DNA of 64,000 nt from assembly GCF_047675955.1 (NCBI RefSeq), contig NC_132926.1, positions 15,505,326 to 15,569,325 on the forward strand, in the 5' to 3' direction. Source of the DNA: Chlorocebus sabaeus (Eukaryota > Chordata > Mammalia > Primates > Cercopithecidae). Position 1 is the stretch's first letter, and each line of letters starts with the position of its first letter. The notes under the pieces were generated by a model that saw only the letters and a list, made by a program, of their open reading frames with translations, did not search any database and was not told where the DNA came from. The translations under genes were made by a program, and so were the position numbers. This document shows, one piece after another, positions 42,985 to 54,116 of this stretch.

Positions 42985-43215
42985 GAGAGATAGCAGAGGG
43001 CAGTAGTTAAAGATACGGATGTTGGAGGAAGAAACCCTTACACTGATGATTCATCCTCTATCTATGAGTTCTCTAGTCAACTTACTACAATTTTGTGACA
43101 CAGTTTCTTCATGAAACTGTGGAGTCATGAGCTTAAATGGAATAATGCACATGTTTAGCATAGTGTCTGACACAGTGAAACCTCAGTGTTAGTTGTTATT
43201 ATTATCCTATTATTA
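42985..43215 (+). repeat. MIR SINE, plus strand
   Basis: 'Gcagagggcagtagttaaag', 'tttgtgacacagtttcttca', 'gcatagtgtctgacacagtg' follow the MIR order, with decay. Confidence 0.65.
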
Positions 43216-43618
43216 CTTTTAGAAAAAAATTTAATAACGTGACATTGTAAAACATGTAAAATTAAACCTTAACTTGAATCACTGTAATTGACCTTTGAAG
43301 TTTAGATATCTGAAAACAGGCTTTGTTATATTCTCTTTTTGTGACCATTTTCTCTAATTTCCAGATTATGCATTTGCCTGCTCCATGTCTCAGCTTTTAA
43401 ATATGCTCACATTTCATGATGACTTCCCAATTCTTTTTTGGGCAATAGTAAAAAGTCAAGCTTCATTTTATTTTTTATTTTCTATGCAGAAGCGATACCT
43501 CTAAAATTTCTCTAGCATTCACACAGTGTTCTCTCATATCGCAAGTTTCTCTTAGGAGTTTCCTAACATGTTTTTTCATCTATTTATTAGATATGTAAGT
43601 AATTTTTGTGGATGTCTT
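43216..43618. other. No recognised feature
   Basis: AT-rich unique DNA up to the L1 insertion site. Confidence 0.5.
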
Positions 43619-43879
43619 CGTTTTCTTTTTTTATTTTATTTTATTTTATTTTTTATTATTATACTTTGAGTTCTAGGGTACATGTGCATAACGTGCAGGT
43701 TTGTTACATATGTATACTTGTGCCATGTTGGTGTGCTGCAGCCATCAACTCGTCAGCACCCATCAACTCGTCATTTACATCAGGTATAACTCCCAGTGCA
43801 ATCCCTCCCCCCTCCCCCCTCCCCATGATAGGCCCCGGTGTGTGATGTTCCCCTTCCCAAGTCCAAGTGATCTCATTGT

Positions 43880-44535
43880 TCAGTTCCCACCTATGAGTGA
43901 GAACATGCGGTGTTTGGTTTTCTGTTCTTGTGATAGTTTGCTAAGAATGATGGTTTCCAGCTGCATCCATGTCCCTACAAAGGACACAAACTCATCCTTT
44001 TTTATGGCTGCATAGTATTCCATGGTGTATATGTGCCACATTTTCTTAATCCAGTCTGTCACTGATGGACATTTGGGTTGATTCCAAGTCTTTGCTATTG
44101 TGAATAGTGCCGCAATAAACATACGTGTGCATGTGTCTTTATAGCAGCATGATTTATAATCCTTTGGGTATATACCCAGTAATGGGATGGCTGGGTCATA
44201 TGGTACATCTAGTTCTAGATCCTTGAGGAATCGCCATACTGTTTTCCATAATGGTTGAACTAGTTTACAATCCCACCAACAGTGTATAAGTGTTCCTATT
44301 TCTCCACATCCTCTCCAGCACCTGTTGTTTCCTGACTTTTTAATGATCGCCATTCTAACTGGTGTGAGATGGTATCTCATTGTGGTTTTGATTTGCATTT
44401 CTCTGATGGCCAGTGATGATGAGCATTTTTTCATGTGTCTGTTGGCTGTATGAATGTCTTCTTTTGAGAAATGTCTGTTCATATCCTTTGCCCACTTTTT
44501 GATGGGGTTGTTTGTTTTTTTCTTGTAAATTTGTA
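43880..44535 (-). pseudogene. L1 ORF2 C-terminal fragment (ORF2p)
   Basis: ORF2p is the L1 endonuclease/reverse transcriptase. Only its last ~215 codons survive, open to the natural stop (ending 'HRMFSLIGGN'). The first methionine in frame is at 44482. The cysteine-rich C-terminal segment is visible ('GNNRCWRGCGEIGTLIHCWW', with C, C and H in the family spacing). Endonuclease and RT domains are absent, so no enzyme activity is expected. It is out of frame with the upstream ORF1 start. Confidence 0.9.
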
Positions 44536-44948
44536 AATTTTTCTTTTGGTTTCTCTTCTCGCTTCATTTCATTCATTTGATCCTCAATCGCTGATACTCT
44601 TTCTTCCAGTTGATCGAGTCGGTTACTGAAGCTTGTGCATTTGTCACGTATTTCTCGTGTCATGGTTTTCATCTCTTTCATTTCGTTTATGACCTTCTCT
44701 GCATTAATTACTCTAGCCATCAATTCTTCCACTTTTTTTTCAAGATTTTTAGTTTCTTTGCGCTGGGTACGTAATTCCTCCTTTAGCTCTGAGAAGTTTG
44801 ATGGACTGAAGCCTTCTTCTCTCATCTCGTCAAAGTCATTCTCCGTCCAGCTTTGATCCGTTGCTGGCGATGAGCTGCGCTCCTTTGCCGGGGGAGATGT
44901 GCTCTTATTTTTTGAATTTCCAGCTTTTCTGCCCTGCTTTTTCCCCAT
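44355..44948 (-). pseudogene. L1 ORF1 N-terminal fragment running into shifted ORF2 sequence
   Basis: ORF1p is the L1 RNA-binding trimeric chaperone. Starting at the usual 'MGKKQ' methionine (44948), about 135 codons are true ORF1: a basic N-terminus and the start of the coiled coil ('NLEKKVEELMARVINAEK', 'LDQLEERVSAIEDQMNEM'). The junction follows 'EEKPKEK'; the frame then continues ~60 codons through ORF2 DNA in a non-native frame. The RRM and C-terminal domains that bind RNA are missing. A 197-codon chimeric product is possible but would be non-functional in retrotransposition. Confidence 0.9.
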
Positions 44949-45976
44949 CTTTGTGGTTTTATCTGTCTCTGGTCTTTGATGATGGTGACGTACTGATGGG
45001 GTTTTGGTGTAGGTGTCCTTCCTGTTTGATAGTTTTCCTTCTAACAGTCAGGACCCTCAGCTGTAGGTCTGTTGGAGATTGCTTGAGGTCCACTCCAGAC
45101 CCTGTTTGCCTGGGTATCAGCAGCAGAGGCTGCAGAAGATAGAATATTGCTGAACAGCGAGTGTACCTGTCTGATTCTTGCTTTGGAAGCTTCCTCTCAG
45201 GGGTGTACTCCACCCTATGAGGTGTGGGGTGTCAGACTGCCCCTAGTGGGAGATGTCTCCCAGTTAGGCTACTCAGGGGTCAGGGACCCACTTGAGCAGG
45301 CAGTCTGTCCCTTCTCAGATCTCAACCTCCGTGTTGGGAGATCCATTGCTCTCTTCAAAGCTGTCAGACAGAGTCATTTGCGTCTGCAGAGGTTTCTGCT
45401 GCGTTTGTTATTGTTTACTGTGCCCTGTCACCAGAGGTGGAGTCTACAGAGACAGGCAGGTTTCCTTGAGCTGCTGTGAGCTCCACCCAGTTCGAGCTTC
45501 CCGGTGGCTTTGTTTACCTACTTAAGCCTCAGCAATGGCGGGCGCCCCTCCCCCAGCCTCACTGCTGCCTTGCCTATAGATCACAGACTGCTGTGCTAGC
45601 AATGAGGGAGGCTCCGTGGGCGTGGGACCCTCCCGGCCAGGTGTGGGATATAATCTCCTGGTGTGCCCGATTCCTTAAAGCGCAGTATTGGGGTAGGAGT
45701 TACCTGATTTTCCAGGTGTTGTGTGTCTCAGTTCCCCTGGCTAGGAAAAGGGATTCCCTTCCCCCTTGCGCTTTCCAGGTGAGGCAATGCCTCGCCCTGC
45801 TTCAGCTCTTGCTGGTCGGGCTGCAGCAGCTGACCAGCACCGATTATCCGGCACTCCCTAGTGAGATGAACCCAGTACCTCAGTTGAAAATGCAGAAATC
45901 ACCGGTCTTCTGTGTCGCTCGCGCTGGGAGTTGGAGACTGGAGCTGTTCCTATTCGGCCATCTTGCTCCGCCCCCC
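44949..45976 (-). promoter_or_regulatory. L1 5'UTR promoter, near complete
   Basis: About 1 kb of L1 5'UTR from 'ggcggagcaagatggccg' to just before the ORF1 ATG. GCCATCTT at 45957-45964 (AAGATGGC in L1 sense) is the YY1 site that positions transcription start. L1 5'UTRs are known to drive sense transcription and also an antisense transcript; antisense here would run rightwards on the plus strand into 46 kb. The 93-178 codon plus-strand frames over it are not supported as genes. Confidence 0.85.
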
Positions 45977-45988
45977 CGTTTTCTTTTT

Positions 45989-46878
45989 ATAGCGAATTTC
46001 AGGTTTATCTAAGTTGTATTCTAGTGTGTTGACTTATATGTGGTGGTATTCCGTAGTTTTAGGAAGCAGTCAATAAGGCAGATTTAGTTATAAAACTTAC
46101 ATATGCTATTGTTTTCACCTTTTCTTCTACCCATTTCATTCATGTGGTATAGCTCTAAAAGGGCCACATCAGGCTATGTGCAATGCTTAAAAATGAAATG
46201 CAAAACTTCTTTCATCCCTTGCTACATTAATTCTTTATTCTCTTTGAAAAACAGAATCACCTTTTTTCTCTTGTGTAGTAAGAACATTTCTGTTTTTGCA
46301 GAAATCTGTAATGTTTTCTTACCCTTGAAGCTTGTATATGGAAGACCAATAAGAGCAGGTTTTGTTTTGTTTTGTTATTTGTACATTATTCGGTATAAAA
46401 CTTTTTTTTAATCCACCATCAGCTAGAGTCCCAGAGATCTGAATTATGTGCTAACTACTCTGGTTAATTAGAGTGCTATTTAATTTTTGTAATTCAGCTT
46501 GAGCCTGAATAGTGCAAAATCCATTTGACCTATATCTTATAGTCATCTGCTTACCACAAGTCTCAGACCTTTTTAATGATGAACTGCTCTGACTGGTAAT
46601 CACCTTTGGGCCGCCTATTCCTTCTCTTTACAAATTAAAAAGAAGCCAGCAAAAAAACATCCTGGTGCAAGGTGCACAGGCAATGCAGTGAGGTTGTAAG
46701 AGTAGAAAACTAACAGCAATTCTGAATACTGATGACTAGAAAATGCAGCAGAACCATCTCCAGCCCTCCTCTACTCTTTATGGACATAGAATTAAGAAAA
46801 AAAAAAAAAAAAGACAAAGAAGAGGCACATTTAGCTGAGGGGAGAGCAGCAGCTCGGACTGCTAAAGATGTAAATGTG
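45989..46878. other. Unique DNA with a short A-run
   Basis: No repeat or exon recognised. An A-run with one G lies at 46796-46815. Confidence 0.5.
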
Positions 46879-47198
46879 GGCTGGGCGCAGTGGCTCACGC
46901 CTGTAATCCCAGCACTTTGGGAGGCCGAGGTGGGCAGATCACTTGAGGTCAAGAGTTTGAGACCAGCCTGGCCAACACGGTGAAACCCCGTCTCTACTAA
47001 AAATACAAAAATTAGCCAGGCATGGTGGCAGGCGCCTGTAATCCAAGCTATTCAGGAGGCTGAGGCATGAGAATCGCTTGAAGCGGAGAGGTGTAAGTTG
47101 TAGTGAGCCAAGATCATGCCACTGCACTCCAGCCTGGGCAACAGAGCAAGAGTCCATCTCAAACAAAAAAAGAAAAGGAAACGAAAGAAAGAAAAAAT
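46879..47198 (+). mobile_element. Alu (AluS-type), plus strand
   Basis: 'Ggctgggcgcagtggctcac' to 'agagtccatctc' with an A-rich tail containing GAAA units. Confidence 0.95.
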
Positions 47199-47389
47199 AT
47201 TTTGTGATTCAGGCAGAGTTGCAAGGGACCTCAGATTGGGACATAAGGAAAGAAGTGGTCTCTGAGAAGATGAGATTAAAACAAAGCTTGTTCCTAAGAA
47301 CAAGCCCATCACAAAAGCAGGAATGAGCTTGATATATTCAAGGAAAGGAAAGTTGAGGTGATAAGAGCCGAATGGGAGAAGTTAAGATA

Positions 47390-48190
47390 AAAGTTTATGC
47401 AGCTGGATAAATAGGACTTTTAAAGTTGGATAAGCATTTGGATGTTAAGCAAATTCTTTTATGAAAGCAAATTACGTGTTTGGAATTAAGTTTTAAACAG
47501 ATAGCTCTGGTTCCTGTGTAGTTAGTAGGTTGTAGAAAGCAAGGAGACACATAGATAGACCAGTTTATAATTTTTTACTTTGGCCCAAGTAAGGATGATG
47601 GACCTAGGGTAGGAGCAGTAGAGATAGAGAGCAGAAGCAAGATTTGGGAGATTTGGGAGGTGACATTGACAATTCTTAGTAATAACCTTAATATGGAGTT
47701 GGGAGAAAGAGACAAATCAAGGAAAAATCCTAGGTCTTGGTTCTGGCAGTTAAGTGAATATGGTGCCATTTATAAGATAGAGGAACTCAGAAAAGATCAG
47801 GTAAGTAGAGGAAACATATGGCTAAGATGTTATTACCATGTTGCCTATCACAACATCAATGTGGATATGTCAGATTGGAGGAAAGTGATGTGACCCTGGA
47901 GTTTGAAGTAAGTTCAACAAAAAAAGATATAAATGTGATACTCAGTGGAAAACTGTTGTTGCTCTAAGTCATGGAATTAGAAGAGTATGTAGATAGAAGT
48001 CTCCTTAGGTAAGCAGAGCAGAAGACACCAGGGAGAATGGAAAGGGGGATGCATGTGGCTGGAGGAAAACCGGAATGTGTCGTGCACCTCAAGAAAAGGA
48101 AGAATTTCAAGAAGGAGGAAGCGCTCCACTGTGAGAAACACTGCTGATGGCTCAACGAAGGCAATGGATTTGCAGTTCATCTTCTCCCCA
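47390..48190 (-). repeat. L2 LINE, minus strand, ~0.8 kb
   Basis: 'Agatagctctggttcctgtg', 'agagatagagagcagaagca', 'ttaagtgaatatggtgccat', 'gtggatatgtcagattggag' and 'caagaaggaggaagcgctcc' are in L2 reverse-complement order. The frame at 47660-47893 is part of this fossil. Confidence 0.65.
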
Positions 48191-49089
48191 AGTTAATGTG
48201 ATTTTCCCTTTCAGAGTACATAGAAAACATTACTGGACTGAGAACAAAAGAACCTGATTTCAGAAAGACAAGAGGCATTGAACTTCATTATTATCAACTT
48301 CTGTGTTGGTAGTAATGGCCTATTTTCCTTCCAAATCAATCAAGATTTACATCTTTAGTCTATGTTCTAGAGAGGTGGGAAAGAGGGTCTTCAACTTCCC
48401 ATGACCATAAATACCTTGAATAGAGATCTGCTTATAAAGATGTTTCATTTAAGTACTGGAATCCAACCTACATGTGTGCCCAGAGCATGACGAATGAGGC
48501 TGAAGCTGACAGCTTGAAAATGGAGAACAAAATAAAAGTAGCCCTCAGACCACTGGACAGCAGGAGAGAGGACTTAGGGAGCACTTGCCTAGGAACTCCT
48601 TGGAACAGCATAGTATGGAAAGCTGCTGGGTTTTGCCAATTTCCTATTGCTCAATGAAAGGAGGTTTTATTTATAATTATGGGTGAACTGTTTTTGTCAT
48701 ATTCCTCTACAGGGTCACTGCTTCCAATACTGCACTTATTAATTTGGGAAACAATTTGGAAAATAGCTGAGATTAAGACTGATGGGTTCTATTTTTAACT
48801 ATATTCCAAAGAAAGAAGCTGAAATAAGCAAGTCAGTGCATCCTTTCGTACATTGACAGGTGGTGAACTGTAGCAAAAAGGAATTAAGCTCTAGGCCAAA
48901 ATTAAGTCTCATAAAACATCCTAGCTTTATAACCATTTCTATAGCTGTGAAACCTGGTTCTGTTAGCACAAGGATATTTAGTTTCTAAAGAAATTCTATG
49001 TGAATGTCTCTGAATTAGGATACCAGTCAGCAAAGAGCCATAATAACTTGTCAGTTTTTTGTAAAAGCAGTTACATTTGTCTTTACTTT
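48191..49089. other. No recognised feature
   Basis: Unique DNA; frame 48472-48657 (61 codons) has no motif. Confidence 0.5.
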
Positions 49090-50065
49090 CCCAGGTCTGG
49101 GTCTTCATCACCTCATACCTATGTTACAATAGTCTTTGAGCTAGCCTCTTTGCTCTTCTTTCCTATATCTACCCCATTCTGCAAGCCGAGACCAACTGAT
49201 TCTTTCTAAAACATCACTCGTACTATGTCACTCACTAGTCTCCATTGCTAAAGAATCTACAATGTCTCCCTACTGTCCGTTGAATAAATGCCACACAATT
49301 CAACTGGCCCTACCCTATATATTCAACTTGAAGGTAAATCATTTTAGTCCTGCTGATTTCAGATTTCTCCTCGTCACACAGACATATAAACTCAGCTTTA
49401 CCTCTTTTTTTTTTTCCCCCCCCTCTGAGACAAAGTTTTGCTCTGTTGCCCAGGCTGGAGTGAAGTGGCACGTTCTCAGCTCACTGCAATCTCTGCCTCC
49501 CGGGTTCAAGCTATTCTCCTGCCTTGGCCTCCTGAGTAACTGGGATTACAGCCATGCACCACCACCCCCAGCTAATTTTTTGTATTTTTAGTAGAGATGG
49601 GGTTTCATCATGTTAGCCAGGCTGGTCTTGAACTCCTGACCTCAGGTGATCCACCTGCCTTGGCCTCCCAAAGTGCAGGGATTACAGGCATGAGTCACCG
49701 CGCCTGGTCAGCTTTACCTCTTATCTGCTCTTTCCCAGTCCAAAATTTTCGTTTGTTATGTCTAGCACAAAAGTCACCTCCTTAATGAATCTCTTCCAAA
49801 TAACTCCATACTCCTTCATTTAAATATCTATTAATTCAATACCTGTATTCAATGTGGCACAGAATACATGTTTCTAACATCCCTGATTTATTGCCTTACA
49901 ATTGCACTTACCTTTTTTTCCCATGTACAGGTACTGTAGTCTCAATTAAATCATTAGTCCCTTGAGGAAACACATGAATTGTTTCTGTATATTATATGAT
50001 TGCCTACATCCTAATACAGAGGTGGGCCAATAGCAGGTAAATAGATACATGTTGAAGGAAGTGAA
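49090..50065 (+). repeat. L2 LINE 3' region, split by Alu
   Basis: Left: 'ctagcctctttgctcttctt', 'attcaactggccctacccta'. Right: 'cttatctgctctttcccagt', 'taatgaatctcttccaaata', 'tcattagtcccttgaggaaa'. Decayed L2 in sense. Confidence 0.65.
49407..49709 (-). mobile_element. Alu (AluS-type), minus strand, exact 13-bp duplication
   Basis: Tail is T9 then C8 ('ttttttttccccccccctct'), body 'gagacaaagttttgctctg' to 'caccgcgcctggtc'. agctttacctctt at 49394-49406 and 49710-49722. Confidence 0.95.
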
Positions 50066-50084
50066 AAATTTTCTATGTGGTAGA

Positions 50085-50300
50085 GTAGAAAGTGCACTGG
50101 ATTAGGAAATTATAAAGCAGCTTCTGGTCTTGACTGCAGCACTTAAAAACTGTGTGGTGTTCAGCAAATCACTGAATTCCTCTGAGACCAAGTTTGCACA
50201 TTTGTAAACTAAGAGTAATAATAGTATGTTTCCTATTTCTTTTAAAGTCTTGATGTGAAGGAGGAAGGAAACAAAGCATATAAAAATGCTTTATGTTCGA
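50085..50300 (+). repeat. MIR SINE, plus strand
   Basis: 'Gtagaaagtgcactggatta', 'ctgtgtggtgttcagcaaat', 'tttgcacatttgtaaactaa' are MIR in sense. Confidence 0.7.
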
Positions 50301-50459
50301 ATAAAGATATTTCTGTATTTGTATATATTTCCACATTCAGCATGAAAACCAATTTTTCTCCGTTGCGGACATATTTTTAAAATAGATTTTTTACTTGGTT
50401 GATAGAGTGAACGAGGGTGAAAAATGACTTAAATGACATAAAAAAGTGAATTATGATAT

Positions 50460-50960
50460 GACCAAAAGAAAGACTGATATGCAGGAGTTCATGGTAACTT
50501 TATTTATAATAACTCAAAACTGGAAATAAATCTCTATTAACAGGTTAATAAGCACGTTTTTGGGATATTCATCCAATAAAATAGTACTCAGGAATGGAAA
50601 AAAAGAATGAGCTAACAGAAGTGAAATCCAAAAGTATCATGCTAAGAAAAAGAAGCCAGACCCGAAAGAATAGGTGTTGTATGCTTCCATTTAGATAAAC
50701 TCTAGAAAAGGCAAATCTAATCTATGGGGTCAGACAAGCAAATCAGGAGTTGTCTGGTACTAAAGTACAAATGGGGATTGGCTGGGATAGGGCAAAAAGA
50801 AACTCCTTGGGGTGACTGAAATGTTCCCTATCTTGATTACATGGGTATATATATTTGTCAAAACTCACTTATATATGTTATTTATATATATATATGATAT
50901 ATATGTATGCATTTTATTGTTCGTAAATTTTACCTCAATATACATTATTGTTTTGAAAAC
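50460..50960 (+). mobile_element. Old L1M-type 3' end
   Basis: 'Aataactcaaaactggaaat', 'ctattaacaggttaataagc', 'aagaagccagacccgaaaga', 'ctctagaaaaggcaaatcta', 'tgaaatgttccctatcttga', 'tttgtcaaaactcac' and 'aaattttacctcaatataca' is the order of mammalian L1M ORF2 end and 3'UTR. A (TA)n stretch at 50884-50910 interrupts it. Confidence 0.85.
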
Positions 50961-52114
50961 AAACTACATTTGAAACTGATATGTAACTTCACTATAATTC
51001 CTGCAGAAATATAAAGCTTGGTATGAGTATTATATATGGTCTTATTTACAACTGGGAGAAAAAACATAATTACCTTCCCTGAGGAGGATCACCAAAGATA
51101 TCAACCAGTAAGGTTTCCAGTTTGGCAGTAAAGAAAGTAAAGTAAGATGGAATTTGTTCACAGGACTTTGAGATCTAATACATCTGCCAAAATCATATGA
51201 ATTACTTTCTTCTTATTGATGAATTAAAATCAAAATCCTTTTTTTCCCCAAGATTAAAAGAAAAATATCTCATTAAAAACAGTAGTGTTTATTTTAGGCG
51301 AGATTTCAACAGTCCATAAAATGACAAACCCCCGCATTGTAGAATCTACGTTTCTAAACTCTCGGAAAATCAGCAAAAGCTGATAACTGTACAGCTTCTG
51401 CACTCTCCAATTATCTCCCTTCAGAGCCAGAACACACAAACACTTTTTTGCATTTAATTAAGTATTGCAAGTCCAGATTATCTTTGATTAATGAAGAGCG
51501 ATACAGCGTATAGCTAGAATTATGTGATTATTTCACAATTGATCTTTAATTATTCCATCTGATAATAATTTCACTAATTTTTCATAATGTTCTCATCTAG
51601 ATTCTTATAAATGAGCTATAACAATTAATAATTTTCATTAATTTTCCTTGAAAATGATGTGAAGTTTTCAATAGAACTCTTAACCTTCAAAAACTGTTTC
51701 AAAAATTTTGATTAAAGGATAAGCTGTACTGTCATATGGAAAAACTGTGTGACTTCTTCAGATACAGCAAATCAGGTAAACATTCAAAAATGTTTCTCTT
51801 TTTGTTGAGTTTGGGACTTGTTGCTTGGGCGTACCTAAATCTTCTGCCTCTCCCTCTGCATGTTTAGCTTGGACTTCAGTGTCAGATAAATGTAGGTTTT
51901 AAGCCAGCTTGACTACATTATATGTGACTGTGTCCAACTTAGCCCCTTTCAATTATTGTGGCAGTGTTAATAAGTTGGAGGTGAGAGTTGTCATTAGGAA
52001 ATAGGTGGCATGGTATTGCAGGAGGCCACATAGCTCACGAGAGTACACGCAGCCACCTAGGGAGACTGGGTAGACAGAGAAGAGAAGCACCAAGGTCAGA
52101 ATATTTAGGCACTG
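50961..52114. other. Unique AT-rich DNA with TAAT-dense core
   Basis: No repeat recognised. 51180-51680 is unusually rich in TAAT/ATTA sites (see finding). No supported ORF. Confidence 0.45.
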
Positions 52115-52408
52115 TCGGCTGGATGCAGTGGCTCATGCCTGTAATCCCAGCACTTTGGGAGGTCGAGACGGACAGATCACAAGGTCAGGAGTTCAAGACC
52201 TGCCTGAACAACAGGATGAAACCACATCTGTACTAAAAATACAAAAATTAGCAAGGCGTGGTGGCGGGTGCCTGTAATCCCAGCTACTCAGGAGTCTGAG
52301 GCAGGAGAATTGCTTGAACCGGGGAGGCGGAGGTTGTAGTGAGTGGAGATAGCACCATTGCACTCCAGCTTGGGTAACAGAATGAGACTCCATCTCAAAA
52401 AAAAAAAA
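52115..52408 (+). mobile_element. Alu (AluS-type), exact 16-bp duplication
   Basis: 'Cggctggatgcagtggctca' to a 13-A tail; agaatatttaggcact at 52099-52114 and 52409-52424. Confidence 0.95.
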
Positions 52409-52534
52409 AGAATATTTAGGCACTTTCTTTCCAGTGAATCATAGCAGAAGACTGCCAGGGATCCTGAGAAGGGGCAGCCCACATGGCTGGAGGAAAACTG
52501 GAGGTAGTCATAGGAGCTAGAAATGAGTCCAAGA

Positions 52535-52720
52535 AGAAGCTTACAATATGCTAAATACTACTGTAATGACTTAACATTCATTATTCTACGTAAACCTCAC
52601 AGCAGGCCTCTGAGGCAAATATATCATCATCAGTATTTTAAAACTGAGGAAGAGAAAGCATGCCAAGGTCATCCAGCTAACGAGGGGCAGAGCCAAGACT
52701 TTAACCTGATGTGATCAGCT
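52535..52720 (-). repeat. MIR SINE, minus strand
   Basis: 'Acgtaaacctcacagcaggc', 'attttaaaactgaggaagag', 'ccaaggtcatccagctaacg' and 'gggcagagccaagacttta' are MIR in reverse. Confidence 0.85.
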
Positions 52721-53189
52721 TTAAAACCCATTTTCACAAACACTATGTTCAACGAGCTCCTACACACATAACGGTCATCCTAGTGCCTGGTGCATAGCAT
52801 GTATTCGGTAAAAGCAATCTCTCTATGGTGGTACTGGTTATAAACACATCAGGTCCCTTTGGCTGTCATCGGATCGAAGTTGTGCATGCACTCACTGATG
52901 CGACCTTAGGCAAAGAACAATGAGGTGACCCCAACACAACTTGACTACAGTGTCTCATCTAGCCTTGGGATTTCTGAAGGCTGTTTGAACTGCTGGAGAT
53001 CATGAAGGACACAGCAGGACTAATGACTATCGATGAACTTACACCTTTGTGTTGAGTTTCATGCTAATTATATTTAGAGGGCATGACTTCAAAGTTTTTG
53101 GAAAATAGATTGCCATTAATTACTGTTTAGAAACTCATAGATTGTCACTAAATACAGTAATTCTTCATGTAAAGTAAAGATGTGCACCA
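52721..53189. other. Mostly unique DNA
   Basis: 'Ctagtgcctggtgcatagca' at about 52780 is a short MIR/L2 3' scrap; nothing else recognised. Confidence 0.5.
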
Positions 53190-53400
53190 TTTCTTAAGTC
53201 TGCCCACTGCGCCAGATGCTGTGTGGTGTATTCAATTTATACTTCACAACACTGTGAGATAAGCATTATTATCCCCCCATTTCTACCTGAGAAAATTGAG
53301 ATTTCCAGAGTTTAAGTGAAATGTTAAAGGTCACAAAACTTGTGAATGGCAAACCAGGACTGAAACTCTGAAATTTAATTTCAGAATTAATTCTGTACAG
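53190..53400 (-). repeat. MIR SINE, minus strand
   Basis: 'Cagatgctgtgtggtgtatt', 'cttcacaacactgtgagata', 'aggtcacaaaacttgtgaat' and 'ggcaaaccaggactgaaact' follow MIR in reverse. Confidence 0.8.
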
Positions 53401-53812
53401 CTTCACTGGAATAGATTAATTACTTGGGGAGTAATATGTTTGTTTATTGGGCATTGAACATTGTCGTAGATAATTATATCTTCTCCAGTAGTTAATGTAA
53501 CACTTCAAAGAATCAAATATTAAAACTGTTCATTGCTGGGGAGCAGAACGCTTTCTAAAATTGTTGAATGCCTTTCTGCCTCCTATAGTATAAAACACTA
53601 GATAACACAGAATGGTGAACATTTTCTTGATAGTATAAGGTATTCTTTATGTTCATCAGTCATGGTACTATTCACAGGTGTGAGGCCCAGTGGGTTGCAG
53701 ATTAAATGAATACAACTCCTATACCAAAAATTTATTTTCCTGGAAAAAGTCTTTTAGTGTTAGCTGGCTTTATTTGGAACATTAGGATCTTTCTTTAAAA
53801 ATGGAGAAAAGG
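53401..53812. other. No recognised feature
   Basis: Unique AT-rich DNA. Confidence 0.5.
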
Positions 53813-54116
53813 GGCTGGGCGCAGTGGCTTACACCTGTAATCCCAGCACTTTGGGAGGCTGAAGTGGGCGGATCACGAGGTCAAGAGATGGAGGCCATCC
53901 TGACCAACACGGTGAAACCCCATCTCTACTAAAAATACAAAAAATTAGCCAGGTATGGTGGCAGGCGCCTGTAATCCCAGCTACTTGGGAGGCTGAGGCA
54001 AGAGAATCACTTGAACCTGGGAGGCGGAGGTTGCAGTGAGCCGAGATCGTGCCATTGCACTCCAGCCTGGGCAAAAAGAGTGAAACTCCAACTCAAAAAA
54101 AAAAAAAAAAAAAAAA
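53813..54116 (+). mobile_element. Alu (Sc-like), plus strand
   Basis: 'Ggctgggcgcagtggcttac' to a 22-A tail. Flanks 'aatggagaaaag' and 'aatggagagaag'. Confidence 0.95.

Larger units (their letters stand above)
43619..45988 (-). mobile_element. Young L1 with complete ends and large internal deletion
   Basis: Minus-strand L1, about 2.35 kb instead of about 6 kb. In sense: target duplication, 5' end 'ggcggagcaagatggccg', ~1.03-kb 5'UTR, ORF1 start, internal junction near 44530-44545, ORF2 C-terminal end with natural stop, 3'UTR, and an (AAAAT)n tail. cgttttcttttt at 43619-43630 and 45977-45988 is the duplication. Roughly two thirds of ORF1, the inter-ORF region and most of ORF2 (endonuclease and reverse transcriptase) are missing. 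High similarity to L1PA-class text suggests a young, probably monkey-lineage copy. It cannot be autonomous. Confidence 0.95.

Noticed and set aside
44516..44545. L1 junction as a direct splice product
   Set aside because: The deleted bases are not in the window, so GT-AG ends cannot be shown; short homology at the join fits deletion or template jumping equally well.
45147..46012. 110- and 178-codon plus-strand ORFs
   Set aside because: They lie antisense to the L1 5'UTR, which stays open by composition; no independent homology.
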